From the NCBI GenBank assembly GCA_017549815.1, contig JAFYNH010000021.1, positions 25,120 through 89,119 of the forward strand: a stretch of DNA of 64,000 nucleotides. The letters are read 5' to 3'. Each line of letters starts with the position of its first letter. The stretch's first letter is position 1. Position numbers and translations under genes: made by a program. Source of the DNA: Selenomonadaceae bacterium. Lineage in GTDB: Bacteria; Bacillota; Negativicutes; Selenomonadales; Selenomonadaceae. Below, piece by piece: positions 15,813 to 25,622 of this stretch. The notes beneath the pieces were generated by a model, which was not told the DNA's origin, made no database searches, and saw only the letters and a program-made list of their open reading frames with translations.

Positions 15813-18707
15813 ATGAGCGAAAAATTAAACAGATTTATAAAATTGCTGAAGGAAATTTTCGAGCTTGATAAAGCCGACCTTGATTTTGGTATTTATCGCG
15901 TGCTGAATCTCCGCAAGTCGCAGATTGAACAATTCCTTGCGCATAGATTGCCCGAAATGGTTAAAGAAACCCTCGCGCCCTTTGCGGAAGGTGCCGCCCT
16001 TGACACACTTGAAACGGACGTATATTCCGCGCTGTATTCTTTCTTCAACCGTTACTATGAAGACGGCGATTTTATTTCCAAACGTCGCTACAAGGAAGGC
16101 GTCTACGCTATCCCTTACGAGGGCGAGGAAGTTAAACTTTATTGGGCAAATCAGGATCAGTACTATATCAAGACCGGTGAGAATTTCAAAGATTATACTT
16201 TTGTTTTCGACGGTATCAGCGTTCATTTCCGTTTGGTGGACGCTACGACGGAACAGAATAACAACAAGGAAAGTAAGGAAAGCAAGCGTACCTTTATGCT
16301 CTTCACCGAAGACGCGGAAAAATATCCCGACATAAAAACCTTTGAATATAATCCCGACGCGGCGGAGCTTGTGATTCGTTTTGTTTATGATATTCCCGAA
16401 GATAAGAAAAGAAAATATACCGAAGAAAATTACGCCGTCATTAAAAATTGGCTGATTTCTCTTCGGCGCGAAGAATTAAATCCGTTGCTCTTGACGAACA
16501 CCGCCAATAAAGACACTTTACTTGAAAAGCATCTTAAACGTTACGTAGCGAAAAATACTTTCGATTATTTCATTCATAAAGATTTGCGCAAGTTCCTGAC
16601 TCGCGAACTGGATTTCTTCATAAAAAGCGAAGTCATGCACTTGGAGGATTTGGATACCGACAATGAAGCGCGGGTAGAAACTTATCTTGCACAGGTTAAA
16701 GTTATCAAGCGCGTCGGTAAAATTATTATCGATTTCCTCGCGCAGATTGAAGACTTCCAGAAAAAACTTTGGCTCAAAAAGAAATTCATCGTGGCAACTG
16801 ATTGGTGTATTACGCTTGATAAAATCGACGAATCCTTTTGGGCGGAGATTATTGCCAACAAAGTTCAGCTCAACGAGTGGATTGACCTTTACGCCATAGA
16901 CGAGGCAGACGATTGGACGAATCCGCCGACCGTTGATTTTCTGCGCCGCAATAAGAATCTTATCATTGACACCAAACATTTTTCCGACGCCTTCAAATAT
17001 GCCCTGTTGGAGACTATCCCGAATTTGGACGAACAGACAAACGGGCTGATGATTAACGGCGATAATTTCCATGCGTTAAACTTACTTCAAAGCAAGTACC
17101 GCGAAAAGATTAAGTGCGTTTATATTGACCCGCCGTATAACACGAACTCCGCACCGATTCTTTACAAGGACGGCTACAAAGACAGTTCGTGGCTTTGCTT
17201 AATGGAAAAAAGATTGCACTTGTCGAAAGCACTTTCAGCTGATGACGGCGCGATTTTCATTTCCATTGACGACAACGAGCAAGCCAATTTGAAACTCCTC
17301 TGCGATGATATTTTTGGCGAAAATAATTTCGTTGCCGAATTGATTTGGAAAAGCAAGAGCGGCGGCGCAAATGATTCAAGATATTTCGCTATCGACCACG
17401 AATATATTTTTACTTATACGAAAGACGCCGATAAATTATTTCTCAACTTAGACACTGAAGCGGCAACGACGACAAGTTACAATCGCAAAGACGAACGCGG
17501 CGAATATTCTTTGGAACGGCTCGATAAACAAAGTATTCGCTATTCTTCTTCGTTAGATTTTGAAATAATTGCTCCAGACGGTAAATCTTACTTTCCAAAA
17601 CATAAAAATCCAGATAAACCGAACGCAACTTGGCGTTGGAGCAAGCAACGTGTTCAAGAAAATTACTCTGAACTTGTTTTTGAAAACGGGAACGTCTACA
17701 CGAAAAATTATAAGAAAGTCGGAGCGATTCCGCGCAGTTTATTGATTGATGAACGATTTGGACGGACGCGGACGGGCAAAACAGATTTTTTCGCGTTATT
17801 CAATGGCGAATTTTTTTCAAACCCGAAACCTGAAAAGCTGATAAAGTTTTTAATTCAAGTGGCGACGGGCGCAGATTCAATCGTGCTGGATTATTTTGCA
17901 GGGTCTGGGACGACGGGGCACGCTGTAATAAATCTTAATCGCGAAGACGGCGGCAACAGAAAATATATCCTCGTTGAGATGGGCGAGTACTTCGACACCG
18001 TAACCAAGCCGCGTATGCAGAAAGTAATTTACTCCGCTGATTGGAAAAACGGCAAGCCGACAAATCGCGATAAAGGCGTCTCTCAAATTATCAAGTACAT
18101 GCGCCTTGAAAGTTACGAGGACGCTCTTTCAAACATTGAACTTTCCGATAAGGGCAGTCAATGGGCGTCGCTTTTGGGCGAGGATTATATAATCCGCTAT
18201 ATGCTCACTATGGAAAGCCGCGACAACTTGCTGAACATGGAAAATTTTTCTAATCCGTTCGCCTACAGCATGAAGATAACCGAAAAGAACGAGTGCAAAA
18301 GCCGCTCCGTCGATTTAATGGAAACGTTTAATTATCTGATAGGGTTGACCGTCACCCGTCAAAGCGCGATTTCCTATTATCTCAGCAAACCCGCCACGAA
18401 TCCCGCTTACGAAGGCGCATTGGAACTTGTCAACGATATTAACGGGGAATATGCTTTTCGTCAGATAGAAGGCACTTTGCCGGACGGTCGCCGCGCTCTG
18501 ATTATATGGCGTATCGTGACGGAGGATATTATCGCCTCCAACGCGGCACTGGACGCTTACTTTATCGCCAACGCAGGCAACCGCAAGCACGACGTGATTT
18601 TTGTAAACGGCGACAGCAACCTTGAAAATCTTCGCGGTAGTAATGAGAATTGGTCGGTTAAAATGACGGAGCTTGAATTTAAAAAGCGTATGTTCGAGGA
18701 GACGTAA
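15813..18707 (+). CDS. Type III restriction-modification DNA methyltransferase (Mod)
   Basis: 964 residues. The catalytic motif DPPY is at 439-442 (VYIDPPYNTNS) and the SAM-binding motif FAGSGTTGHAV at about 695; this order with a target-recognition region between them is the beta class of N6-adenine methyltransferases. The N-terminal 400 residues, absent from the classical 600-700 residue Mod proteins, contain KADLDFGIYRVLNL and the aromatic segment YSFFNRYYEDGDFISKRRYK. A C-terminal extension follows the SAM motif. It supplies modification and sequence recognition for the restriction subunit 3 bp downstream. No simple-sequence repeat suggesting phase variation was seen. Confidence 0.9.
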   Translation: MSEKLNRFIKLLKEIFELDKADLDFGIYRVLNLRKSQIEQFLAHRLPEMVKETLAPFAEGAALDTLETDVYSALYSFFNRYYEDGDFISKRRYKEGVYAIPYEGEEVKLYWANQDQYYIKTGENFKDYTFVFDGISVHFRLVDATTEQNNNKESKESKRTFMLFTEDAEKYPDIKTFEYNPDAAELVIRFVYDIPEDKKRKYTEENYAVIKNWLISLRREELNPLLLTNTANKDTLLEKHLKRYVAKNTFDYFIHKDLRKFLTRELDFFIKSEVMHLEDLDTDNEARVETYLAQVKVIKRVGKIIIDFLAQIEDFQKKLWLKKKFIVATDWCITLDKIDESFWAEIIANKVQLNEWIDLYAIDEADDWTNPPTVDFLRRNKNLIIDTKHFSDAFKYALLETIPNLDEQTNGLMINGDNFHALNLLQSKYREKIKCVYIDPPYNTNSAPILYKDGYKDSSWLCLMEKRLHLSKALSADDGAIFISIDDNEQANLKLLCDDIFGENNFVAELIWKSKSGGANDSRYFAIDHEYIFTYTKDADKLFLNLDTEAATTTSYNRKDERGEYSLERLDKQSIRYSSSLDFEIIAPDGKSYFPKHKNPDKPNATWRWSKQRVQENYSELVFENGNVYTKNYKKVGAIPRSLLIDERFGRTRTGKTDFFALFNGEFFSNPKPEKLIKFLIQVATGADSIVLDYFAGSGTTGHAVINLNREDGGNRKYILVEMGEYFDTVTKPRMQKVIYSADWKNGKPTNRDKGVSQIIKYMRLESYEDALSNIELSDKGSQWASLLGEDYIIRYMLTMESRDNLLNMENFSNPFAYSMKITEKNECKSRSVDLMETFNYLIGLTVTRQSAISYYLSKPATNPAYEGALELVNDINGEYAFRQIEGTLPDGRRALIIWRIVTEDIIASNAALDAYFIANAGNRKHDVIFVNGDSNLENLRGSNENWSVKMTELEFKKRMFEET

Positions 18708-18710
18708 AGC

Positions 18711-21700
18711 ATGGCAAAGAAAAATATTCCGCAAGTCTCTTTCGACGATCAACTTGTATTGTTCCGATATTTTTTGAACGAGCTGAAGTTGGATTCCCTT
18801 GAATCACTAAGCGCGGAATTAAACAGTACCGATTATGAGGGCGTCAACGAGAGCGGCAATACTTATTATTACGAATATATTTCGCACGTCTGCAAAATGC
18901 GCAATGCCAATATCACGACGGAAAAACTTCGGTTATATGACGAAAATATCTGCCGTCATACACGCCACATAGCAGAGAGGCGCGGCGGTCTTAAATGGAA
19001 ATATTTTCAATATATCGCGTTGCTGTTCACGGAAATTTATTTGGACAGGTATTTTTCCGACGCAGAAAATTTTTGTAATGATTTAAATGCATGGTTGCAA
19101 GAATTCAAGCCGCTTGAGTTTCAACCCTATACAACGGACAAACTTAATAAATTGGCGTTCATGTGCGCGACGGGTAGTGGCAAAACTTTAATCATGCACA
19201 TGAATATTTTGCAATACCGACATTATTTCAAGCGTGCCAAACGACTGAACAGCAAATTATCCATTAACAATATTGTCCTTGCGCCAAACGAGGGCATGAG
19301 CAATCAGCATTTGGAGGAGCTGGCTTTATCGTCTATACCTGCGCGGCTGTTCGATAAAAATCAAGGAAGCTTATTCGACAAAGACGCAGTTATCGTTATC
19401 GATATGAACAAGCTCAAGGAAGAGGGTAAAGTTAAAACCGTCTCGGTTGAGAGTTTCGAGGAAAATAATCTTGTCATGGTTGATGAAGGTCATCGCGGCT
19501 TGTCGGGCGACGTATGGTATGATTATCGAACGCGCCTTTCAAAAGAAGGTTTTGCCTTTGAATATTCTGCCACGTTTAAACAGGCATTGAATACCAAAAA
19601 TGAGCGGCTGATTGTCGAAGAATACGGGAAATCTATCATCATGGATTATTCCTACAAATATTTTTACCGTGACGGTTACGGCAAGGATTATCGCATTTAC
19701 AATCTTAAGGGCAACATAAATTCGGAGCAAAAAAATTTGTATCTCGTCGGCTGTCTGATGTCGTTTTATCAGCAAATGAAACTGTTTAATACACAGGCTG
19801 ACGAGCTACAAAAATTCCGTATCGAAAAGCCGCTTATGATATTTGTAGGCAATCGAGTCACCGCGCCTGTAAAAAGTAGCGGCTTGTCGCTGGCAGAAAA
19901 AGAACTTTTAACCGACGTGGAAGAAGTACTGCTATTCCTAAACAATTTTCTGAGCAACCGAACACAATCGATTGAACATATTCGCGCTATTTTGACGGGT
20001 GACAGCGGCTTAATCGACGAACGCGGGCAAGAATTATTCTATCAAAATTTCCGAGCACTGCAGGACATAAATATAAATCCTACAGAAATTTTTGCGGATA
20101 TTCTTTGCGTCGTCTTCAATGTTGACGGAAATGCAGATGAACCGCGCTTGCGTATGAAAAATATTAGCCAAATTTCGGGCGAGATTGGTTTAAAGGTGGG
20201 CGAACACAGCGATTATTTTGGCGTGATTAACATTGGCGATACTTCCGGCTTGATGAAAAATTGCGAGCGGAATGGAATACTTGTCGGCACTGAAGAATTT
20301 CTTTCGACATCTTTGTTTCGGAATATCAATGCGTCGAATTCAAAAATCAACATGCTGATTGGCTCAAGGAAATTTACGGAAGGTTGGAACAGTTGGCGAG
20401 TATCGACAATGGGGCTGATTAACTTTGCCAAAGGCGAAGGCTCACAAGCTATTCAACTTTTTGGGCGCGGAGTCCGTTTAAAGGGTTATGACGGTTGCTT
20501 GAAACGTTCAGGCAAGCTTGATTCATGCTTAGCGATTCCGCCGAAATACATAGATTTATTGGAGACACTGACCATATTCGGCATAAGGGCGCAATATATG
20601 GAAGACTTCAAGAGATATTTGGAGCGGGAAGGCACGCCCATTAACGAAACGATTCGCGAATATACTCTGCCTGTGATAAGCCGCTTTAATGCCGTCAAGG
20701 ACAAGAAATTACATACCATCACAGTAAGGCGCGATGCCAAGTTCAAACAACAAGCCGCCCGATTGATTTTGGACAAACCCGACGAAGGATTTTTGAGCTA
20801 TCTTCTCAAGAGCAAAACGGTTATCGATTGTCGCAGTAGAATTCAAACCATAGATTCAACGTTTAGCCTTAAGATAGATTCTCTGCCGAATGAATTTACA
20901 ATCCCGACCTATATATCGCCGTTGCTTGATATTCAGAGGATTTTTGAGGAACTGCAGACGTATAAAACCGAAAAACGCTACTACAACCTCAGCATAGTCA
21001 AGGAAAAGTTGATTGAAATTCTTAATGAGGAGGGTTGGTATGGCTTGCTGATTCCCAAAAATCATTTAGAGATAAATACTCCCGAAAAGTTGGCGGCGAT
21101 TACGGATTATGCGATTATGGCACTCAAATCTTACATGGATAAATTTTTTAAGTATGAAAAAGAACGTTGGGAAGCACCGCGATTGACATATGCGGTCTTG
21201 GAGGCGGACGACAGCAATTTTGTAGACGAATATACTTTGACTTACACTCAGCAAGATGAGCGAGACACGACGGGCGATGATTTGGAAAAATTTATTTCAG
21301 AAATGGCGGAAGTGTTGAAGTCAAATAACGGTCTTGACGAGTATAAAAAATATTCTTTGCATAACAAACTTGTGCTGTTTGATTTTCAGCCGCACTTATA
21401 CGCTCCGTTGATTTGTTTGGAGAAAAGCAATCTAAAAATGCAGGTGTCACCCGTCGCGCTGAATCATGATGAAATGAAATTCGTAGATTATCTTAAAACC
21501 TACGTGGAGACTCACGAAAGCCTATTGGCGGATAAATCGCTTTACCTGCTCCGCAATAAAAGCAAGGTCGGCATAGGTTTTTTCGAGGCGGGAAATTTTT
21601 ATCCTGATTATATCTTATGGATAGACACGCCAGAAAAACAATACATTAACTTCATCGACCCCAAAGGATTGTTACACGTCCGCGCAGATGACCCAAAGAT

Positions 21701-21920
21701 TGAATTCTATAAGACGATTAAGGAATTGGAAAAGCGACTTTCCACCACGACAACTGATAAAAAAATCGTACTGAATTCGTTCATCATGTCGAGTACCTCT
21801 TATTCGGAACTGATTAATTGGTGGTCTGTTACGTCGGAATATTTGGCGGCTAGGAATATTTACACGCTGGATAATCCCGAATGTGTAAGTCTAATGATTT
21901 ATAAAATACTTAGAGACTAA
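18711..21920 (+). CDS. Type III restriction endonuclease (Res), helicase-nuclease
   Basis: 1069 residues. Superfamily 2 helicase motifs: Walker A ATGSGKT (153-159), a DEGH box at 258-261, and GSRKFTEGWNSWRVSTMGLI followed by QLFGRGVRLKGYD (motif VI). The C-terminal nuclease domain shows the PD-(D/E)xK pattern as YPDYILWI ... INFIDPKG (about 963-986). It translocates or diffuses along DNA and cuts unmodified sites together with Mod. Starts 4 bp after mod, same operon. The pair lies on the strand opposite to both neighbours, consistent with acquisition as a defence island. Confidence 0.9.
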   Translation: MAKKNIPQVSFDDQLVLFRYFLNELKLDSLESLSAELNSTDYEGVNESGNTYYYEYISHVCKMRNANITTEKLRLYDENICRHTRHIAERRGGLKWKYFQYIALLFTEIYLDRYFSDAENFCNDLNAWLQEFKPLEFQPYTTDKLNKLAFMCATGSGKTLIMHMNILQYRHYFKRAKRLNSKLSINNIVLAPNEGMSNQHLEELALSSIPARLFDKNQGSLFDKDAVIVIDMNKLKEEGKVKTVSVESFEENNLVMVDEGHRGLSGDVWYDYRTRLSKEGFAFEYSATFKQALNTKNERLIVEEYGKSIIMDYSYKYFYRDGYGKDYRIYNLKGNINSEQKNLYLVGCLMSFYQQMKLFNTQADELQKFRIEKPLMIFVGNRVTAPVKSSGLSLAEKELLTDVEEVLLFLNNFLSNRTQSIEHIRAILTGDSGLIDERGQELFYQNFRALQDININPTEIFADILCVVFNVDGNADEPRLRMKNISQISGEIGLKVGEHSDYFGVINIGDTSGLMKNCERNGILVGTEEFLSTSLFRNINASNSKINMLIGSRKFTEGWNSWRVSTMGLINFAKGEGSQAIQLFGRGVRLKGYDGCLKRSGKLDSCLAIPPKYIDLLETLTIFGIRAQYMEDFKRYLEREGTPINETIREYTLPVISRFNAVKDKKLHTITVRRDAKFKQQAARLILDKPDEGFLSYLLKSKTVIDCRSRIQTIDSTFSLKIDSLPNEFTIPTYISPLLDIQRIFEELQTYKTEKRYYNLSIVKEKLIEILNEEGWYGLLIPKNHLEINTPEKLAAITDYAIMALKSYMDKFFKYEKERWEAPRLTYAVLEADDSNFVDEYTLTYTQQDERDTTGDDLEKFISEMAEVLKSNNGLDEYKKYSLHNKLVLFDFQPHLYAPLICLEKSNLKMQVSPVALNHDEMKFVDYLKTYVETHESLLADKSLYLLRNKSKVGIGFFEAGNFYPDYILWIDTPEKQYINFIDPKGLLHVRADDPKIEFYKTIKELEKRLSTTTTDKKIVLNSFIMSSTSYSELINWWSVTSEYLAARNIYTLDNPECVSLMIYKILRD

Positions 21921-21957
21921 AAAACTCCCAAGCACTTGCCTGAGAGTTTTTTTTATA
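21919..21957 (+). terminator. Terminator after res
   Basis: AAAAAACTC...GAGAGTTTTTTTT can fold into an imperfect stem (ACTC/GAGT plus inner CA/TG and GC/GC pairs) followed by eight Ts. It overlaps the rnr stop on the other strand and may serve both. Confidence 0.65.
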
Positions 21958-23914
21958 TTCTCGCTATCAAGTCCCGATTAGCTACGTTGCTAACCAATTC
22001 AAAGCTTAACTGTCGCAACTTTACATTCGCCGAAATCAATTTAACTCGCACATTGTCGCCGATATGAAAACTTTTTCCCGTCACGTGACCGATAAGCGCA
22101 AATTCCTTTTCGACAAACGCATAAAAATCGCCGTCAATTTCCGACGCCCGAACTAATCCGTCAACGCCGTTGTCCAACTCCACGAAAAATCCAAAATTCG
22201 TCACGCTGTCTATCACGCCGTCAAAATTTTGCCCGATAAATCTTTGCATGAACTCAACCGCTTTTAAATCCAAAGTTTCGCGCTCAATTTCTATCGCCCG
22301 ACGTTCGCGCTCCGAACTTTGCTTGGCTATTTCTTCAAGACGTTTCGCAAAACTCGGTAATTTTTCGGGCATCTCCCAACTCGCTCTCAACATTCGGTGC
22401 ACGATTAAATCGGGATAACGTCTTATCGGCGACGTGAAATGTGTATAAAATTTCGCCGCCAAGCCGAAATGTCCCAAATTTTCGGGCGAATATCGCGCTT
22501 GTTGCATCGTTCGCAAGGCGTAGCTTGTTATCACCTTTTCCGCAGGTAAATTTTTAACCTTCGACAAGATTTTTTGGAATTCTCGCGGCTCCTTGCCCTT
22601 GTTTATATGCAAATTGAAATGCGCCAGTAAATTATTCAGCGTCGATACTTTTTCTTCCGTCGGTAAATCATGGACGCGATATAAGCTTGGAATTTTTTTC
22701 TTAATTGTATGCTCGGCGACGGTTTCATTAGCCAATAACATACATTCTTCGATTATCGATTCGGCTACCGTCTGGATTCTCTTAGTTATTTCAAGCGGTT
22801 TGCCCGCGTCGTTCAAAATTATTTTCATTTCGGGAAGGTCGAAGTCAATCGCGCCGCGTCCCGCGCGAATTTTTTTCCTCAGCCCGTGTATTTTCTTCAA
22901 CGTATTTAAATTTTCCGCGCAGTCGGCAAGTTCTTTATCACCGTCCAAAAATTTATTGACTTGCGTATAACTCAGCCGCCTAAAAACGTGAATAACCGTC
23001 GGGAAAATTTTATAATTGACGACTTTGCCCGCCGCAGAAATTTTCATCTCGCAAGCCATAGCTAAACGGTCAACGCCCGCATTTAAACTGCAAATCCCGT
23101 TCGATAATTCTTTGGGCAACATTGGAACAACTCGGTCAACGGGATAAATACTCGTCCCGCGTTCAAATGCCTCCTTATCCAGAAAACTGCGCGGGCGAAC
23201 ATAATGACTAACGTCCGCTATGTACACGCCTAAAAAAAATCCGCCGTCAATTTCTTCGGCGTAAACTCCGTCGTCTAAATCCTTAGCGTCTTCGCCGTCT
23301 ATCGTAACTATTTTAAAATTTCGGCGGTCGATTCTCTTAGAAATTTCGTTTTTACTCGGTTCAAGCTCAATTTTAGCGGCTTCGTTTTGTACTTCGGGCG
23401 GAAATTCCTCCGCGACGCCGTGACTGCGTAAAATACTGCGAATTTCCACACCGGGCGCATTTTCATTACCCAAAATCTCAATAACTTGCCCGCGCAGAGG
23501 AGACCAAGAAGTAATTTCTACAACAACCTTTGTTTTAGCTGGAAGTTTTTCATTAAAATTTGGTAGAACAATTTCAGTGTCAATGCGCTTGTCATCGGGC
23601 TTGACGAAGGTTTTCCGCTTAAGTTGCGTAAGAGTGCCGACAATAATTTTATTCGCCCGCTCCAAAATTTCATGAATACAACCTACACGACGCGCCCCGT
23701 ATTGCTCAACTATCCGAACCTTGACTTTATCGCCATTCCACGCGCTACCTAAATCCTCCGGCTCAATAAAAATATCCGTGCCGCCGTCTTCGGGCGTGAC
23801 GAAGCCAAATCCTTTGATATTAACTGCGAGCTTGCCCTCAACGTAAACGGGCTTTTTGAAGCGCGGGTCGAAGATAAAATCATCATACGGATCGAAATTC
23901 TTGCGCCTACTCAT
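21953..23914 (-). CDS. rnr: Ribonuclease R
   Basis: 653 residues. Cold-shock-like RNA-binding segment near the N-terminus (KGFGFVTPEDGGTDIFI, 34-50), a second such domain, the RNB catalytic motif TIDGEDAKDLDDGVYAE (204-220) with its metal-binding aspartates, and a C-terminal S1 domain (GVIDSVTNFGFFVELDNGVDG). 3'-5' exoribonuclease acting on structured RNA. The protein starts directly at the first cold-shock domain and lacks the roughly 60-residue winged-helix found in longer RNase R proteins. Placed after secG and an esterase, a common Firmicute arrangement. Confidence 0.93.
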   Translation of the reverse strand: MSRRKNFDPYDDFIFDPRFKKPVYVEGKLAVNIKGFGFVTPEDGGTDIFIEPEDLGSAWNGDKVKVRIVEQYGARRVGCIHEILERANKIIVGTLTQLKRKTFVKPDDKRIDTEIVLPNFNEKLPAKTKVVVEITSWSPLRGQVIEILGNENAPGVEIRSILRSHGVAEEFPPEVQNEAAKIELEPSKNEISKRIDRRNFKIVTIDGEDAKDLDDGVYAEEIDGGFFLGVYIADVSHYVRPRSFLDKEAFERGTSIYPVDRVVPMLPKELSNGICSLNAGVDRLAMACEMKISAAGKVVNYKIFPTVIHVFRRLSYTQVNKFLDGDKELADCAENLNTLKKIHGLRKKIRAGRGAIDFDLPEMKIILNDAGKPLEITKRIQTVAESIIEECMLLANETVAEHTIKKKIPSLYRVHDLPTEEKVSTLNNLLAHFNLHINKGKEPREFQKILSKVKNLPAEKVITSYALRTMQQARYSPENLGHFGLAAKFYTHFTSPIRRYPDLIVHRMLRASWEMPEKLPSFAKRLEEIAKQSSERERRAIEIERETLDLKAVEFMQRFIGQNFDGVIDSVTNFGFFVELDNGVDGLVRASEIDGDFYAFVEKEFALIGHVTGKSFHIGDNVRVKLISANVKLRQLSFELVSNVANRDLIARI

Positions 23915-23917
23915 AAA

Positions 23918-24655
23918 TTAGCCACTCCTTAAAAAATCTAACGTCGCTTCAAAGACAAATTCGCGCTCTTCTGCGAAAGGCAATAAATGACCTGCATTCG
24001 GCACGGTAACAATTTTTTTAACGTTTGAGCCGATATTATCCATAATAAATCGAGCACTGCGCGGCTGAACCGTATGATCTTCCTCGCCCTGCATGATAAG
24101 TATCGGAGAATTAACTTTTGGCAAGATTTTTTTCACGTCGTTAATCAAGTCAACCATTTCATGAACACTTATAAGCGGCGTTTTCTCGTAAACGTTATTG
24201 ACGGCGGGCGGCACGTCATTAAGCTTTTTACGCTCAGTGTATATGCAAGCGTCCGAACAGAATTCACGCGGCGGCAAATTCCGTAATCCGCGCCCCTCAT
24301 CAATAAAAATCGGAGCCGCTAACGTGACGATTTTAGAAATTTTATACTCTGTCGCAAGTTTTAAAGTTAAAAGTCCACCCATAGAGTGACCGACGACATA
24401 AATTTTATCACAAAGCCCGCGTAGAATATAAAAGCCGTCCAAAACCGAATTAAACCAATCGTCTTTGGTCGTGCGCATTAAATCGCTTTCGCAAGTGCCG
24501 TGTCCCGCCAAACGTGGAGCTAAAACGCTGAAACCTGCGCGGTTCAAAACTTCGCCTAATAAAAGCATTCCGGCGGGTAAGCCCGTAAAGCCATGAATAA
24601 GCAATACGCCGCTTGTGCCGCCCTTCATTAAAAAAGGTTCTCCACCTTCAATCAA
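23918..24655 (-). CDS. Alpha/beta-hydrolase, carboxylesterase (Est30-like)
   Basis: 245 residues. The oxyanion region is VLLIHGFTGLPAG (17-29). The catalytic triad appears as Ser91 in GHSMGG, Asp193 in GEEDHTV and His223 in NAGHLLPF. Small soluble carboxylesterases of this type hydrolyse short acyl esters or monoglycerides. Lies 3 bp upstream of rnr and 13 bp after secG, a conserved neighbourhood in Firmicutes. Confidence 0.88.
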   Translation of the reverse strand: MIEGGEPFLMKGGTSGVLLIHGFTGLPAGMLLLGEVLNRAGFSVLAPRLAGHGTCESDLMRTTKDDWFNSVLDGFYILRGLCDKIYVVGHSMGGLLTLKLATEYKISKIVTLAAPIFIDEGRGLRNLPPREFCSDACIYTERKKLNDVPPAVNNVYEKTPLISVHEMVDLINDVKKILPKVNSPILIMQGEEDHTVQPRSARFIMDNIGSNVKKIVTVPNAGHLLPFAEEREFVFEATLDFLRSG

Positions 24656-24668
24656 AATAAAATCCTCC

Positions 24669-24896
24669 TTACATACTAAGTTTAGCGATAATTAGTGTGA
24701 TAATAGCGAATAAAACGCCGAGAATAACGGTTAAACGGGCTAAAAGTGCGTCCATGCCGCGAGCTTTACCCGAAAAAACGGTATCGGAGCCGCCGTCCAT
24801 GCCGCCCATGCCACCAGACTTCGCCTCTTGCCCTAAAATTACTAAAATCAATGCGATAGAGATAATCGCGTCTAAAACCATTAAAAAAGTAAGCAT
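24669..24896 (-). CDS. secG: Protein translocase subunit SecG
   Basis: 75 residues with two hydrophobic segments (FLMVLDAIISIALILVILG and LTVILGVLFAIITLIIAKL) flanking the conserved loop QEAKSGGMGGMDGGSDTVFS. It is the small auxiliary subunit of the SecYEG channel. The ribosome site GGAGG lies 8 bp before the ATG. Confidence 0.95.
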   Translation of the reverse strand: MLTFLMVLDAIISIALILVILGQEAKSGGMGGMDGGSDTVFSGKARGMDALLARLTVILGVLFAIITLIIAKLSM

Positions 24897-24903
24897 TTAT
24901 AAA

Positions 24904-24990
24904 CCTCCATTTTAAGGATTAAGGTTAAAGGGGTCAGATGTAAGGGAAAAAAAACTTTTTCACTGAATCCTTAATCCTAATTCCTAATTT
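24904..24990. repeat. Intergenic dispersed repeat with imperfect inverted symmetry
   Basis: The rex-secG gap starts with TTAAGGATTAAGGTTAAAGG and ends with AATCCTTAATCCTAATTCC, the two ends being near inverse copies with an A8/T5 stretch between. It is the same word family as at 6466 and 15391. The rex stop codon lies inside it (AATTAG). A hairpin or terminator role is possible. Confidence 0.6.
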
Positions 24991-25607
24991 TTCGACATAT
25001 GATAGCTTAAAGCACTCAAACCGACGGATAAATCTTCATTAACGAGCGGAAAATTGGTAGGAACGGATAATTTAATGGGCGCGAAGTTCCAAAGTCCTTT
25101 TACACCCGCTTTTATAAGATTTTCCGCGACAATTTGCGCCTCACTAGCTGGAACGGTGATAACTCCAATGTCAACCGAATTTTCCGCGATAATTTCCTTC
25201 ATGACAGCGGAATTTTCTATTTTAATGCCGTTAATTCGCTTGCCGATTATTTTTTTATTAATATCAAGCAAAGCGACGACGGAAAAGCCGAGAGAGGCGA
25301 AATTACCGTAATTAGCGAGTGCGCCGCCTAAATGACCGACGCCGACAATAGCAAGCCGCCATTTATTATGCAATCCAAGAATGTTTCCGATATTATTTCT
25401 TAAATCGTGAACGTCATAGCCGATACCTTTACGCCCAAATTGCCCAAAAGTCGCTAAATCCTTCCGAATTTGTTCTGGAGTAATGTCTAAACGTCTTCCA
25501 AGCTCGTCCGAAGAAATTATTTGCAATTCTTCACCTTCCATGAGCCGCAAAGTTCTGAAATACAGCGGCAAGCGGTCTATAGTCGCCTGCGAAATTAGTT
25601 TTTTCAA
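24984..25607 (-). CDS. rex: Redox-sensing transcriptional repressor Rex
   Basis: 207 residues. An N-terminal winged helix (SSDELGRRLDITPEQIRKDLATFG with FGRKGIGYDV) is followed by a Rossmann domain (AIVGVGHLGGALANY, glycines at 89-95). The C-terminal NFAPIKLSVP and NEDLSVGLSALSYH match Rex. It senses the NADH/NAD+ ratio and represses fermentation and anaerobic respiration genes. It ends inside a short repeat element. Confidence 0.95.
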   Translation of the reverse strand: MKKLISQATIDRLPLYFRTLRLMEGEELQIISSDELGRRLDITPEQIRKDLATFGQFGRKGIGYDVHDLRNNIGNILGLHNKWRLAIVGVGHLGGALANYGNFASLGFSVVALLDINKKIIGKRINGIKIENSAVMKEIIAENSVDIGVITVPASEAQIVAENLIKAGVKGLWNFAPIKLSVPTNFPLVNEDLSVGLSALSYHMSKN

Positions 25608-25622
25608 AAGTGCCGCCTCCTA

